A stretch of 64,000 bases of DNA from Phycisphaerales bacterium AB-hyl4 (GCA_041821185.1 JBGUBD010000004.1:186001-250000), one strand, 5' to 3'. Shown: positions 45,599-54,333, counted from the stretch's first letter. Numbers and translations are program-made. Notes: generated by a model from the sequence alone, not told the origin.

Positions 45599-45624
45599 CA
45601 TTTAGCCGCGGTGCTCGCACCGCG
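45599..45624. repeat. CATTTAGCCGCG-type palindrome, degenerate copy
   Basis: It starts with the same 12 nt as the mnmG copy (CATTTAGCCGCG) and has a perfect 8-bp inner stem, CGCGGTGC-TC-GCACCGCG. It is intergenic, between the Rho-N gene and tsaC. Confidence 0.65.
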
Positions 45625-45713
45625 CTCTTCGCCCCGCCCCCAAACGCGCCCCACCCCACAGCCAGATCGCAGCGCTTCGCAGCCAACATGCCCACCATGT
45701 AAAGTAGCCCGCC

Positions 45714-46859
45714 ATGACTACGGGCCCACCCACGCCTCCGATTGACGAAAAAACGCTCACCCGCGCTGCGGACATTCTCCGTCGTGGCGGGCTCGTCGCC
45801 TTCCCCACCGAAACCGTCTATGGCTTGGGCGCCAACGCCCTCGACACCACCGCCGTCGCACGCATCTTCCAGGTCAAAGGCCGCCCCCACTTCGACCCGC
45901 TCATCGTCCACGTCCCCTCCCTCGCCGCCGCCCGCCGCCTCACCACCGCCTGGCCCGACACCGCCCAGCAGCTCGCCACCGCCTTCTGGCCCGGCCCGCT
46001 GACGCTCGTCCTCCCGAAGTTTCAAGTTTCGAGTTCCGAGTTTCGAGTTCAAGACGCCCAAGGCCCCAACTCAAGACTCGAAACTCAAAACTCGAAACTC
46101 GCCCCCCCTGACCTCGTCACCGCGGGCCTGCCCACCGTCGCGGTGCGCGTGCCCGCTCACCCGGTCGCCCTTGCGCTGCTGCGAGCCGTCGATCTGCCCA
46201 TCGCCGCGCCCAGCGCCAACCGCTTCGGCGGCGTCAGCCCCACCACCGCCGACCACGTCCAAACCGAGCTCGGCGACCAGATCGACCTCATCCTCGACGG
46301 CGGCCCCTGCCAGACCGGCGTCGAAAGCACGGTCATCTCCCTCATCGACCCCGACCGCCCACGCCTGCTCCGCCTCGGCGGCCTCACCCTCGAAGCCATC
46401 GAACAAACCGTAGGCCCGATCACCCTCGCAACCCCCCAAACCCCCGATCCCCAAGCCGAGCAGCGCGGCCAACAGTCCCCCGGCATGCTCGAACGACATT
46501 ACGCCCCCCGCACACCCATGCAGGTGGTGGAGAGCATTTCGGATTTCGAATTTCGAATTTCGAATTTTCCCGAAATCACACATCCCAATAAATCACAGCC
46601 ACTTAAAATCGGACTGATCGTCTTCGGCCGCTCAGCGGATCAGACCAGATCCGAAATTCGAAATCCGAAATCCGAAATTCACCCAACCATTGAACCGCTC
46701 TCTCCCGCTGGCGATCTGGTCGAAGCGGCCGCGAACCTCTTCGCCGCGATGCGTCGGCTCGACGCGGCCGGGCTCGATCTCATCATCGCCGAGCGTGTCC
46801 CCGACACCGGCCTCGGCCGCGCGATCAACGACCGCCTCCGCCGCGCCGCCACCCGCTGA
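45714..46859 (+). CDS. tsaC: Threonylcarbamoyl-AMP synthase, Sua5/YrdC type, with repeat-encoded insertions
   Basis: 381 residues. YrdC core: GGLVAFPTETVYGLGANA, KGRPHFDPLIVHV, WPGPLTLVL, VPAHPVALALL, PSANRFGG. C-terminal Sua5 domain: SPGMLERHYAPRTPM and GLIVFG. It makes threonylcarbamoyl-AMP for t6A37 of tRNA. Residues about 102-130 and 275-323 are encoded wholly or partly by 7-bp-unit inverted repeats (peptides like FEFRI and SKLET) with no counterpart in the family. The first falls between WPGPLTLVLPK and VTAGLPTVAVR. Frame is kept, so the enzyme probably still works. Confidence 0.92.
   Translation: MTTGPPTPPIDEKTLTRAADILRRGGLVAFPTETVYGLGANALDTTAVARIFQVKGRPHFDPLIVHVPSLAAARRLTTAWPDTAQQLATAFWPGPLTLVLPKFQVSSSEFRVQDAQGPNSRLETQNSKLAPPDLVTAGLPTVAVRVPAHPVALALLRAVDLPIAAPSANRFGGVSPTTADHVQTELGDQIDLILDGGPCQTGVESTVISLIDPDRPRLLRLGGLTLEAIEQTVGPITLATPQTPDPQAEQRGQQSPGMLERHYAPRTPMQVVESISDFEFRISNFPEITHPNKSQPLKIGLIVFGRSADQTRSEIRNPKSEIHPTIEPLSPAGDLVEAAANLFAAMRRLDAAGLDLIIAERVPDTGLGRAINDRLRRAATR
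46018..46101. repeat. Heptamer inverted repeat A (inside tsaC)
   Basis: Left arm of about five AGTTTCG-type units (46018-46053), 14-nt spacer, right arm of reverse-complement units (46068-46101). It is translated in frame as part of tsaC. Confidence 0.85.
46536..46680. repeat. Heptamer inverted repeat B (inside tsaC, ATTTCGA type)
   Basis: Four ATTTCG(A/G) units (46536-46567) face four reverse-complement units (46651-46680) across about 83 nt. The spacer encodes a normal-looking Sua5 strand (KIGLIVFG), so the two arms may flank native sequence. Confidence 0.8.
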
Positions 46860-46861
46860 CG

Positions 46862-46946
46862 TTCAAGGCTTGAGGCTTGAGGCTGAGCGACTTAAGTCGC
46901 GCAGCCCTCCCCACACGCCTCACGCCCCAAGCCCCAGCCCCCCTCG
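46862..46946. repeat. Imperfect heptamer repeat F directly after the tsaC stop
   Basis: GGCTTGA repeated (46867-46884) and a loosely complementary CCTCACG/CCCCAAG run (about 46918-46938). It encloses the 26-nt palindrome at 46881 and starts 2 nt after the tsaC stop codon. Confidence 0.5.
46881..46906. repeat. 26-nt palindrome, CTTAAG-core type
   Basis: GGCTGAGCGACTT then AAGTCGCGCAGCC; one mismatched pair. It matches the mnmG copy in length and core and differs by three compensated base pairs. Confidence 0.75.
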
Positions 46947-47161
46947 CATCCCCCAGTTGGTGTAATTCTCCCGAACCTCGTAGCATGTCGCCCCGTATGG
47001 GTTACCGGCTGCTCGTGTTCGCCGGTCGACTCATCATCTTCCGGTCGGCGAGTCAGGTGGCAGCAGCCGGCAAATTTGCCACAATGTACGGGCAACAAGG
47101 GATTTCCAGACAGATCCTGTCAATCCACTCGGACCTTTAAGTCAACTGGGAACCGTCAGGC

Positions 47162-49207
47162 ATGGCGCACAACTACATCAAAGACGACCTCCAGGTCGAA
47201 GAACAGACAGGTCGCGTTGGCTTTCAGATCATCATCACGCTGCTCGGCGGTACGCTGCTGATATGCGCCCTGATCGCCAGCTTCACCTTTGACTCCCCCG
47301 ACACCGGCGACATCCTCGCCGGCATCGCCACCGTCCTGCTCGGCGGGCCGCTGGTCTGGGTCGCCCTCAAAGACCTCGCCCAGGGCCACTACCACATGAA
47401 CGAGCTGGTCGCGCTCGCGGTGGTCGCCGCCTTCGCCGCCGGCTGGTACATCGAGGCCGGCTTCATCGCGTTTTTCATGATCATCGCCGTGCTCATCGAA
47501 AACCGCACCGCCCTCGGCGCCCAGGCCTCCATCGAATCGCTCATCCGCATCACGCCCACCAAGGCCTACAAGCTCGACGCCACCGGCAACGAGATCGAAG
47601 CCGACGCCCGCGAACTTCAGCCCGGCGACGTCGTCCGCGTCCGCCCCGGCGACAACATCCCCGCCGACGGCCGAGTCAAGCGCGGCAACAGCACCGTCAA
47701 CCAGGCACCGATCACCGGCGAATCCGTCCCCGTCGAAAAAGAAGAGGGCGACGAAGTCTTCGGCGGCACGATCAACGTCACCGGCGCTATGGACATCGAA
47801 GTCACCAAGGCCGGCGAAGACACCACCCTCGGCCGCGTCAAAGACCTCATCCTCGAAGCCGAGCGAACCAAAATCCCGATCATGCGAATGATCGACCGCT
47901 ACGCCGCCTGGTACACCCCCACCGTGCTCATGCTCGTCGCCATCGTCTGGTTCTTCACCAGCCAGACCGCCGACGTTGACGACGCCGCCCGACGCGCCAT
48001 CGCCATGCTCGTCATCGCCTGCCCCTGCCCGCTGATCCTCGCCACACCCACCGCCATGGTCGCCGCGCTCTCCGCCGCCGCCCGGCTAGGTGTGCTCATC
48101 AAGTCCGTCATCGATCTCGAAGCGGCCCGCAACCTCACCGCGATGGTCTTCGACAAGACCGGCACGCTCACCACCGGCCAGCTCGAAGTCACCCGCCTCT
48201 CGCCCGCCGAGGGCGTCGAAGGCGCTGACCTGCTCCGCGCCGCCGCCACCGCCGAGCAAAGCTCGCGACACCCCGTTGCCCGCGCCATCGCCAGCGTCGC
48301 ACGCAAAGCCCGCCTCAAGCTCGAAGAGCCCACCGAGTTCGAAGAGGTCGCCGGCAAGGGCGTCCGCGCCGTCGTCGGCGGCAAAACGCTGCTCGTCGGC
48401 CGAGCCGTGTGGATCAGCGAGTACATCGACGACGACGCCGTCCGCACCGCTGTGCAGACCGCCCAGCAAAGCCCCGAAGCCAACGGCCTCTCGACGCTGT
48501 TCGTCCTGCAGGACGGCAAACTCATGGGCTGGGTCGGCCTCGCGGACAACACCCGCCCCGAAGCCGCCAACGCCATCGACCAGCTTCGCGAGCTCGGTCT
48601 CAAACGGCTGATCATCGTCACCGGCGACCGCGAGTCCGTCGCCCAGCGCGTCGCCGCCCAGATGCACACCGAGTACAAATCCGAAGTGCTCCCGCATCAG
48701 AAACTTGAAATGGTCGACGAGCTCAAATCGCGCGGCCACCGCGTCGCGGTCATCGGCGACGGCGTCAACGACGCCCCCGCCCTCGCCGCCGGCGACATCT
48801 CCATTGCCATGGGCGCCGCCGGCAGCGACGTCGCCATTCACTCAGCCAACATTGCGCTGATGAATAACAACCTCAACCGCATCCCCTTCCTGGTCAACCT
48901 CAGCCGACAGACCAGCAACGTCGTCAAGCAGAACATGCTCATCGGCGGCGTGACGATCGGCGTGTTCTTCGCCTTGTTCGCCGCCGGCATGGGCGGTCAC
49001 CAGGCCCCGATCCTTGCGGCCGTGCTGCACGTGGTCAGCTCGATGGCCGTGGTGTTCAACTCCGCTCGCCTCGTCCGTGCGGGCGAAGACATCGAGCAAG
49101 CCGAGCACGCCGAGGCCGCCAAAGCCGCCCCCAACCAGCCCGAGCCCCCGCGCCCCACCCAAGCGCCCCCCGCCGACGACGGCGCAGGCGCCCCGGCGAT
49201 GGCGTGA
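47162..49207 (+). CDS. Heavy-metal P1B-type ATPase without metal-binding domain
   Basis: 681 residues. The usual P1B order is present: TGES (ITGESVPV), membrane motif CPCPLILATP (about 285), DKTGTLT (about 329), [20 protein letters not shown]. No N-terminal HMA domain or Cys motif precedes the first helices. The CPCP variant and the SSMAVVFNSARL last helix do not assign the metal clearly; Cu(I) or Zn(II)/Cd(II) are possible. The C-terminal 40 residues are Pro/Ala-rich. The stop codon is followed 3 nt later by repeat element C. Confidence 0.85.
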   Translation: MAHNYIKDDLQVEEQTGRVGFQIIITLLGGTLLICALIASFTFDSPDTGDILAGIATVLLGGPLVWVALKDLAQGHYHMNELVALAVVAAFAAGWYIEAGFIAFFMIIAVLIENRTALGAQASIESLIRITPTKAYKLDATGNEIEADARELQPGDVVRVRPGDNIPADGRVKRGNSTVNQAPITGESVPVEKEEGDEVFGGTINVTGAMDIEVTKAGEDTTLGRVKDLILEAERTKIPIMRMIDRYAAWYTPTVLMLVAIVWFFTSQTADVDDAARRAIAMLVIACPCPLILATPTAMVAALSAAARLGVLIKSVIDLEAARNLTAMVFDKTGTLTTGQLEVTRLSPAEGVEGADLLRAAATAEQSSRHPVARAIASVARKARLKLEEPTEFEEVAGKGVRAVVGGKTLLVGRAVWISEYIDDDAVRTAVQTAQQSPEANGLSTLFVLQDGKLMGWVGLADNTRPEAANAIDQLRELGLKRLIIVTGDRESVAQRVAAQMHTEYKSEVLPHQKLEMVDELKSRGHRVAVIGDGVNDAPALAAGDISIAMGAAGSDVAIHSANIALMNNNLNRIPFLVNLSRQTSNVVKQNMLIGGVTIGVFFALFAAGMGGHQAPILAAVLHVVSSMAVVFNSARLVRAGEDIEQAEHAEAAKAAPNQPEPPRPTQAPPADDGAGAPAMA

Positions 49208-49653
49208 GTCAGTTTCGAGTTCCGGGTTTCGAGTTTCGAGTTTCGAGTTGGTGATGAGGAGGCTTTTCGGTATTTCGTTCCTCGGTGGGCAGTGTTCCGG
49301 AGGTACTGCATAAAGCCGGCGATCATTCGACCCGTTTCGTCCGCCAGTTCCATAAGGTGATTGAACGTGTGTTCGTCGATGTAATGCTGATCAAACGCGA
49401 CATACAACTGCGACCGCACCTCCGCCGACGAAGCCTTGGCTGTCGAGAGGAACTGCGCGAACTCGTTCGCTCCATCGCGCTCGAATCCTTCAGCGATATT
49501 CGACATGATCGAAATGCTTGCCCTGCGAATCTGATCACGCAGTGGGAAATCACGCGCGAAGCCGCCTCGCTTGCTCGCCTCATACACGGCTCGCGTCAAC
49601 GTACGTACCCGCTGCCAGGCCTCGATGTCCTCCAAGCGTCGAATCGTCGCCAT
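48997..49653 (-). CDS. Four-helix-bundle protein of the 23S rRNA intervening-sequence (S23/IVP) family
   Basis: Residues 1-120 are a typical S23 protein: LEDIEAWQRVRTLTRAVYEA, LRDQIRRASISIMSNIAEGFER, EFAQFLSTAKASSAEVRSQL, ETGRMIAGFMQYLR. Known members are about 120 residues, form pentameric four-helix bundles and are encoded in 23S rRNA insertions or as stand-alone genes. Here the frame continues through the left heptamer repeat (SKLETRNSKL) and then antisense into the end of the P-type ATPase gene, ending at 48997; that tail (about 98 residues) is probably not meaningful. The gene lies exactly between two inverted heptamer arms. Confidence 0.8.
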   Translation of the reverse strand: MATIRRLEDIEAWQRVRTLTRAVYEASKRGGFARDFPLRDQIRRASISIMSNIAEGFERDGANEFAQFLSTAKASSAEVRSQLYVAFDQHYIDEHTFNHLMELADETGRMIAGFMQYLRNTAHRGTKYRKASSSPTRNSKLETRNSKLTHAIAGAPAPSSAGGAWVGRGGSGWLGAALAASACSACSMSSPARTRRAELNTTAIELTTCSTAARIGAW

Positions 49654-49728
49654 ATGACGCCCCCGCAAGTAAAGACCCTCAAACGCCCCTCCCCCAACTC
49701 GAAACTAGAAACTAGAAACTCGAAACTA
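49211..49728. mobile_element. S23/IVP element C bounded by inverted heptamer repeats
   Basis: Left arm 49211-49250 ((AGTTTCG)n ending AGTTGG) and right arm 49695-49728 (reverse complement, also ending AGTTGG inward) enclose about 440 nt that contain only the four-helix-bundle gene. The outer ends touch the stop codons of both flanking genes. No transposase is present. Confidence 0.6.
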
Positions 49729-50802
49729 CCCGACTTCTCGCGTCTGGAACAACGCCACCGCGACGCCGAGCACAGCGACGATGTACAGCGCCGAGTAGCC
49801 ACTCACGATGGCGATGTGCTCCACCGTGAAAGGGTTGCCGAGGCTGATCGCGTCCGCCGGCCAGAGGAACTGCAGGTTGGGAGCGATCAGGTAAATGACC
49901 TTGGCCATCGCGTAGAGCAACTGATGGCCGAACGATGCGTCGGCCGCGAAGATCGCCGCCAGGCTCTCGGCCGGGCCCAGGCCCAATGGCAGCGACAGGC
50001 GATAGTTCGCCCACTGGCTCAGCGAGTTGCTCACCAGCCCGAGGAGAAACGCGCCAACGCACACCAGCAGCGTCATGATCTGGCCCAGCCGGGTCGAGGC
50101 GGCGATCGCGATCGCGGTGAGAATCAGCACAGCTTGAAAGATCAGCACCAGGCCGACGAGCACTTGCGTCAGCTCGCCCTCGCGGATGGTGAACTCCGTC
50201 AAAGGCGACTGGAGATGCCAGTCCTTGTTCATCACCGCCACGACCATCCAAGCGAAGGTCATCGTCACCACCAGGCAGGAGACGAACGTGGACGTGAACA
50301 CCCAACGGTAAAGATAATTGCCCCCCGCCGCGACGAGCAACGCCGCCAGTGCACCGAACACGCCGAACGTGATCACGGGCATGTCCAGCGAGTCGGCCGC
50401 GGTCTGCAACACGCGATGACGAACCGTCAACGCGAACACCACGCTCAGCAGGTAGAACGCCACCGCGATCGCCGCCGCGACGCCTGCGTACTTACCCACG
50501 ACGAACAGCGCCCGCGACACGGGCTTGCTGACCACAGTAAGCACCGTGCGGTTTTCCACTTCCTCGGAGAGCACGCTGGTCGCGGTGAACGCCGCCAGGA
50601 ACAAACCGACCACGAACACCGTACTCAAACCCAGGTCGATCAGCAGCTTGTTGTCGCCGCCGCCGGTTTCGAGCGTGTACGCCGCCAGCGACGGATTCAG
50701 CACCAGGCCCAGCGAACCGAGCAGAATGAGAACCACGTAGATCGGCTGACGTATGGATTCGGTAAACGTGTTTTGCGCGATGGCGAGCAGTTGTGCAAAC
50801 AT
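49726..50802 (-). CDS. ABC-2-type transporter permease
   Basis: 358 residues. A short cytoplasmic N terminus (FAQLLAIAQNTFTESIRQP), then about six to eight membrane helices in two groups, with the EEVENRTVLTVVSKPVSR coupling helix typical of planctomycete ABC-2 permeases. The frame runs on upstream to 52929, but that part is antisense to the SPFH gene; start 50802 is the first sensible ATG. The TAG stop (49728-49726) is made from the first bases of the heptamer repeat. No ATPase gene is adjacent; the one at 55897 could serve it. Confidence 0.8.
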   Translation of the reverse strand: MFAQLLAIAQNTFTESIRQPIYVVLILLGSLGLVLNPSLAAYTLETGGGDNKLLIDLGLSTVFVVGLFLAAFTATSVLSEEVENRTVLTVVSKPVSRALFVVGKYAGVAAAIAVAFYLLSVVFALTVRHRVLQTAADSLDMPVITFGVFGALAALLVAAGGNYLYRWVFTSTFVSCLVVTMTFAWMVVAVMNKDWHLQSPLTEFTIREGELTQVLVGLVLIFQAVLILTAIAIAASTRLGQIMTLLVCVGAFLLGLVSNSLSQWANYRLSLPLGLGPAESLAAIFAADASFGHQLLYAMAKVIYLIAPNLQFLWPADAISLGNPFTVEHIAIVSGYSALYIVAVLGVAVALFQTREVG

Positions 50803-50994
50803 GATGGCATCATACGTTGTGAAGGGCTTTCGAGTTCCGGGGGATTTGAAGATCGTTGAACGCGATATTGTGAAATAATCACCGGCCGTCGGCAACGCCC
50901 AGGCCAAACACCACACGGCCCGGGCCGTTAAGATAGCCGCTTTCCGTCGGCAATTGAAAGTCATCATTCGACTTGCATTCATAAGAGACCGTCC

Positions 50995-53151
50995 ATGAGC
51001 CAGGATCAACAAACCTACAGTCGCGCCGCCAACGCAGCCCTGGTCGGCCTTCTCGCTCAGCTCACGCTGGCTATCGGCATGGCCCTGCTCGGCCTCTACG
51101 CCGACGCGCCCGCCCTGCACGCCGCCACGTGGTACCTGTTCGGCGGCCTGCCGATCTGGATCACCCTGCTCGTCCTCTATCACCAGCACCGCCTCGAACG
51201 CGTCGAGGCCCTCGAAGCCGAGCAGCTCGCCAAAGCCGACGCCCGCACCGCCGCCCTCTTCGAAGAAGCAGGCCAGCAACTCCAACTCGCCCGCAAGCGA
51301 CTGGAAAACCTCTACCGCTTCGGCCTGCCCACCATCAGCGTCCTCATCGCCACCTACCTGCTCGCCGTCGGCGGCACGCTGCTCTATCTCAACATCCAGG
51401 CCTACCAGCGCGGCGAACTGTGGGCCACCGCCATGCGAAGTGACGCCAGCGCCAGCGGCGTCGCCCTCATCGCACTGGTCATCGGCTTCGCCGCCTTCCT
51501 CGTCGCCCGCTACGTCGCAGGCATGACGCAGGTCCGCGACTGGCAACTGCTCCGAGGCGGCGCTGCCTACCTCATGGGCAACGCCGTCGCCGCCATCGCC
51601 ATCACCGCCGCCGGCGGGCTCGCCGTCTTCGGCGGACTCGGCGGCCTCGTCTGGCTCGCCATGATCGTGCCCGGCGTCATGCTCCTGCTCGGCACGGAAA
51701 TGCTGCTGGGCTTCACACTCGGCATCTACCGCCCCCGACGCGCCGGCGAAGTCACACGCCCCGCATTCGACAGCCGACTGCTCGGTTGGCTCACCCGCCC
51801 CGAATCGCTGGGCAAGATCGTCAGCGAAACACTTAACTACCAGTTCGGCTTCGAAATCTCGTCCAGTTGGTTCTACCGCCTGCTCGCCAAGGCCGTCACG
51901 CCACTGATCGTCGTCGGCCTGGTCGTGCTCATCGGCATGACCTCCCTGGTCTTCGTCGCGCCGCAACAGGAAGCCGTCATCACAACCTTCGGCAAGTTCG
52001 ATCGCGTCGTCGAGCCCGGCCTGCGATTCAAGTGGCCCTGGCCCGTCAGCCGCGCCGAAAAATTCGACGCCTACCGCGTGCACCAGGTCGTCGTCGGCTC
52101 GAAGCCTTATCTCAGTGACACGTCCATCGCCATCCTCTGGACCAACGAACACGCGCCCGGCGAAGAGGAACAATTCCTCCTCACCGCGCCGACCCGCGTC
52201 GATGACCTCGAACTCGGCACCGACTCGCCCGTCGGCGAACTCGTCGGCACGGAAGTCGTCGTCAATTTCCGCATCGGCGACCTCGAACGCTTCGCCCGCA
52301 ATACGCCCAATCCCCAGCAGCTCTATCTCGCACAACGCCAGATGGAACGCTGGGCCGACGGCAACCGACGCGCCGGCGAACAGCGCATCGACCCGAGCCC
52401 CATCGTCACCTCCCTCGCCGAGCGGCGCGTGACGCGGTACTACTCGATGCGAACCATTGACGAGTTGCTCACCGAAGACCGCGCCGTCGCCGGCCGCCTG
52501 CTTCGCGAACAGATTCAAAGCGACCTCGACGAACGCGACCTCGGCGTTGAGCTGGTCTATGTCGGTATCGTCGGCGTCCACCCGCCGCAGGAAGGCGACG
52601 TCGCCGCCCGCTTCCACGAACAGATCGGCGTGCTGCAACAGAACCAGATCGCCCTCGAAGAAGCCGAGCGCGACGCCATCGCCACCCTCGCCGCCGCCGC
52701 CGGCTCGCACGACCGAGCCCGGCAGATCAACGCCGCGATCAGCGACTTCGAAAACCTCCGCCGTCGTGTGCAGCGCATGGAAGGCCGCGACAACGCGGAC
52801 GAAGACGCCCTCGCCGACGCAAGGCAACAGGTGATCGAGAAAGAAGCCGAGATCGAACAACTGATGAACGAAGCCGGCGGCCGCGCAGCGCAGCTCATCC
52901 ACGAAGCCCAGGCGTATCGCTGGCAACACGCGCTTGCCGAGGTCGCCCGGGCCGGCCGTTATGCGGCGCAGTACGAAGGCTACCAGTACGCACCGCGATA
53001 TTTCATGATGCGGCAGTACCTCGACACGCTCGCGGAAGGTCTCGTCGATCGGCGGAAGTTCATCATGACCGCCGAGCAGAAGTCGCCTTCCATGATCCGC
53101 ATCCAGCTCGACGACGCACAGTCGGGCTTCGACTCGCTCTTAGGCGACTGA
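50995..53151 (+). CDS. SPFH/Band-7 protein with six-helix N-terminal region
   Basis: 718 residues. Residues 1-330 have about six membrane helices and a charged coiled loop (LEAEQLAKADARTAALFEEA). Residues about 330-620 are an SPFH domain like HflK (VAPQQEAVITTFGKFDRVVEPGLRFKWPWPV, VVVNFRIGD), and 560-690 form the coiled-coil flotillin-type region. The extra membrane region is absent from ordinary HflK/HflC. It is the first of three SPFH genes in a row on this strand; they may form a large ring complex in the cytoplasmic membrane. Confidence 0.8.
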   Translation: MSQDQQTYSRAANAALVGLLAQLTLAIGMALLGLYADAPALHAATWYLFGGLPIWITLLVLYHQHRLERVEALEAEQLAKADARTAALFEEAGQQLQLARKRLENLYRFGLPTISVLIATYLLAVGGTLLYLNIQAYQRGELWATAMRSDASASGVALIALVIGFAAFLVARYVAGMTQVRDWQLLRGGAAYLMGNAVAAIAITAAGGLAVFGGLGGLVWLAMIVPGVMLLLGTEMLLGFTLGIYRPRRAGEVTRPAFDSRLLGWLTRPESLGKIVSETLNYQFGFEISSSWFYRLLAKAVTPLIVVGLVVLIGMTSLVFVAPQQEAVITTFGKFDRVVEPGLRFKWPWPVSRAEKFDAYRVHQVVVGSKPYLSDTSIAILWTNEHAPGEEEQFLLTAPTRVDDLELGTDSPVGELVGTEVVVNFRIGDLERFARNTPNPQQLYLAQRQMERWADGNRRAGEQRIDPSPIVTSLAERRVTRYYSMRTIDELLTEDRAVAGRLLREQIQSDLDERDLGVELVYVGIVGVHPPQEGDVAARFHEQIGVLQQNQIALEEAERDAIATLAAAAGSHDRARQINAAISDFENLRRRVQRMEGRDNADEDALADARQQVIEKEAEIEQLMNEAGGRAAQLIHEAQAYRWQHALAEVARAGRYAAQYEGYQYAPRYFMMRQYLDTLAEGLVDRRKFIMTAEQKSPSMIRIQLDDAQSGFDSLLGD

Positions 53152-53298
53152 CAACCACGACAGGCCTCCAAACCGAGGGCTGAGGAGCAACGCGGCGAAG
53201 CCCCGGATAGTACGACGGATCACTACAACGGCTCAGTACCCCGAACCATTGACCAAACCAAGCATTCATCGATAACGCACTCGTTCTGGATTTAAGCC

Positions 53299-54333
53299 AT
53301 GAAGAACCAACTCGTCTTGTTGATCGGCATCCTCGTGTTCGTCGTCCTGCTGGCGTACATGTTCACCTTCCAGGTGCGCTACGACGAGGTGGCTGTGCTC
53401 GCGACCTTCGAGCGCACCGCCGCCCCCGAGCGTGATCCCGAAACGGGCGCCATTCGCGTCGACCCCACCACCGGCGAGCCGACTGATCCGGGCAGCCTGA
53501 TCTACACGCCGGGTCTGCGCTTCAAAGCGCCTTGGCCGATCCAGAAGGTGTACACCTACCCGCGCAAGATTCAGGTGCTTGAGATTCAGCCCGAGCAGGT
53601 GCAGACCGACGACGGGCACGCGATCATCGTGATGAACTATGTCACGTGGCGTATCGCCGACCCGCACCAGTTCTATCAGACGCTTCGCACGATCGAGCAG
53701 GCCGAGCAGACCCTTCGCCCGGTGGTGCGTGACGTTCGCGGCTCGAAGTTCGGCGAGTATCGCTTCACCGATCTGGTCAACGTCAACCCGGACCAGGTTC
53801 GCCTGGCCGAAATCGAGCAGGCGATGACCGAAGAGCTCCGCGACCGACTGGCCGAGGGCGCGAACTACGGCGTCGCCATCGAACAGGTCGGCATCCGCCG
53901 CATCGTGCTCCCCGCCGACACGACCGAGCTTGTGTTCCAGCGCATGCGAACGACGCGCGAGCGTCTCGCCTCGGCAGCGCGTGAAGAGGGCCAGGCCCAG
54001 GCGGGCAACATCCGCTCGCAGGCCGAGAGCGCCCGCGAGCGGATTCTCGCCTTCGCTGAGCGTCGCGCTCAAGCGATTCGCGACGAAGGCAACCGCGAAG
54101 CCGCCGCCGCGTTTGAAGACTTCTCGGTTGACGAAGATTTCGCGATCTTCCTCCGTCAGATTGAAACGCTGCGTGCGACGTTGGCTCACAACACGACGTT
54201 CATGCTCGACGCCGACTCGCTTTCGTTCCTGAACCTGTTCAAGGACGACCCCAGCGGCGAAAGCCGCCCGCCGGAAATGACGCGCGACATGATTGAACAG
54301 CAGCAGACCGGCGCCCGACACGATGACGAATAA
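53299..54333 (+). CDS. HflC-like SPFH protein
   Basis: 344 residues with one N-terminal membrane helix (LVLLIGILVFVVLLAYMFTF), an SPFH domain (VRYDEVAVLATFERTA, PGLRFKAPWPIQKVYTYPRK, VMNYVTWRIADPHQFYQTL) and a helical tail (SARERILAFAERRAQAIRDEG). In E. coli HflC forms a membrane complex with HflK that surrounds and modulates FtsH. It lies between two other SPFH genes and is probably cotranscribed with the third (spacing 108 nt to the ATG at 54442). Confidence 0.85.
   Translation: MKNQLVLLIGILVFVVLLAYMFTFQVRYDEVAVLATFERTAAPERDPETGAIRVDPTTGEPTDPGSLIYTPGLRFKAPWPIQKVYTYPRKIQVLEIQPEQVQTDDGHAIIVMNYVTWRIADPHQFYQTLRTIEQAEQTLRPVVRDVRGSKFGEYRFTDLVNVNPDQVRLAEIEQAMTEELRDRLAEGANYGVAIEQVGIRRIVLPADTTELVFQRMRTTRERLASAAREEGQAQAGNIRSQAESARERILAFAERRAQAIRDEGNREAAAAFEDFSVDEDFAIFLRQIETLRATLAHNTTFMLDADSLSFLNLFKDDPSGESRPPEMTRDMIEQQQTGARHDDE

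Noticed and set aside
46018..46680. CRISPR-like array in tsaC
   Set aside because: Units are 7 bp, inverted and adjacent with no regular unique spacers, inside a coding frame, and no cas gene is near.
50803..52929. A 700-codon minus-strand extension of the ABC-2 permease frame
   Set aside because: It is antisense to the SPFH gene, is rich in Asp/Glu/Gly/Ala as expected for antisense of high-GC coding DNA, and adds no membrane or known domain.
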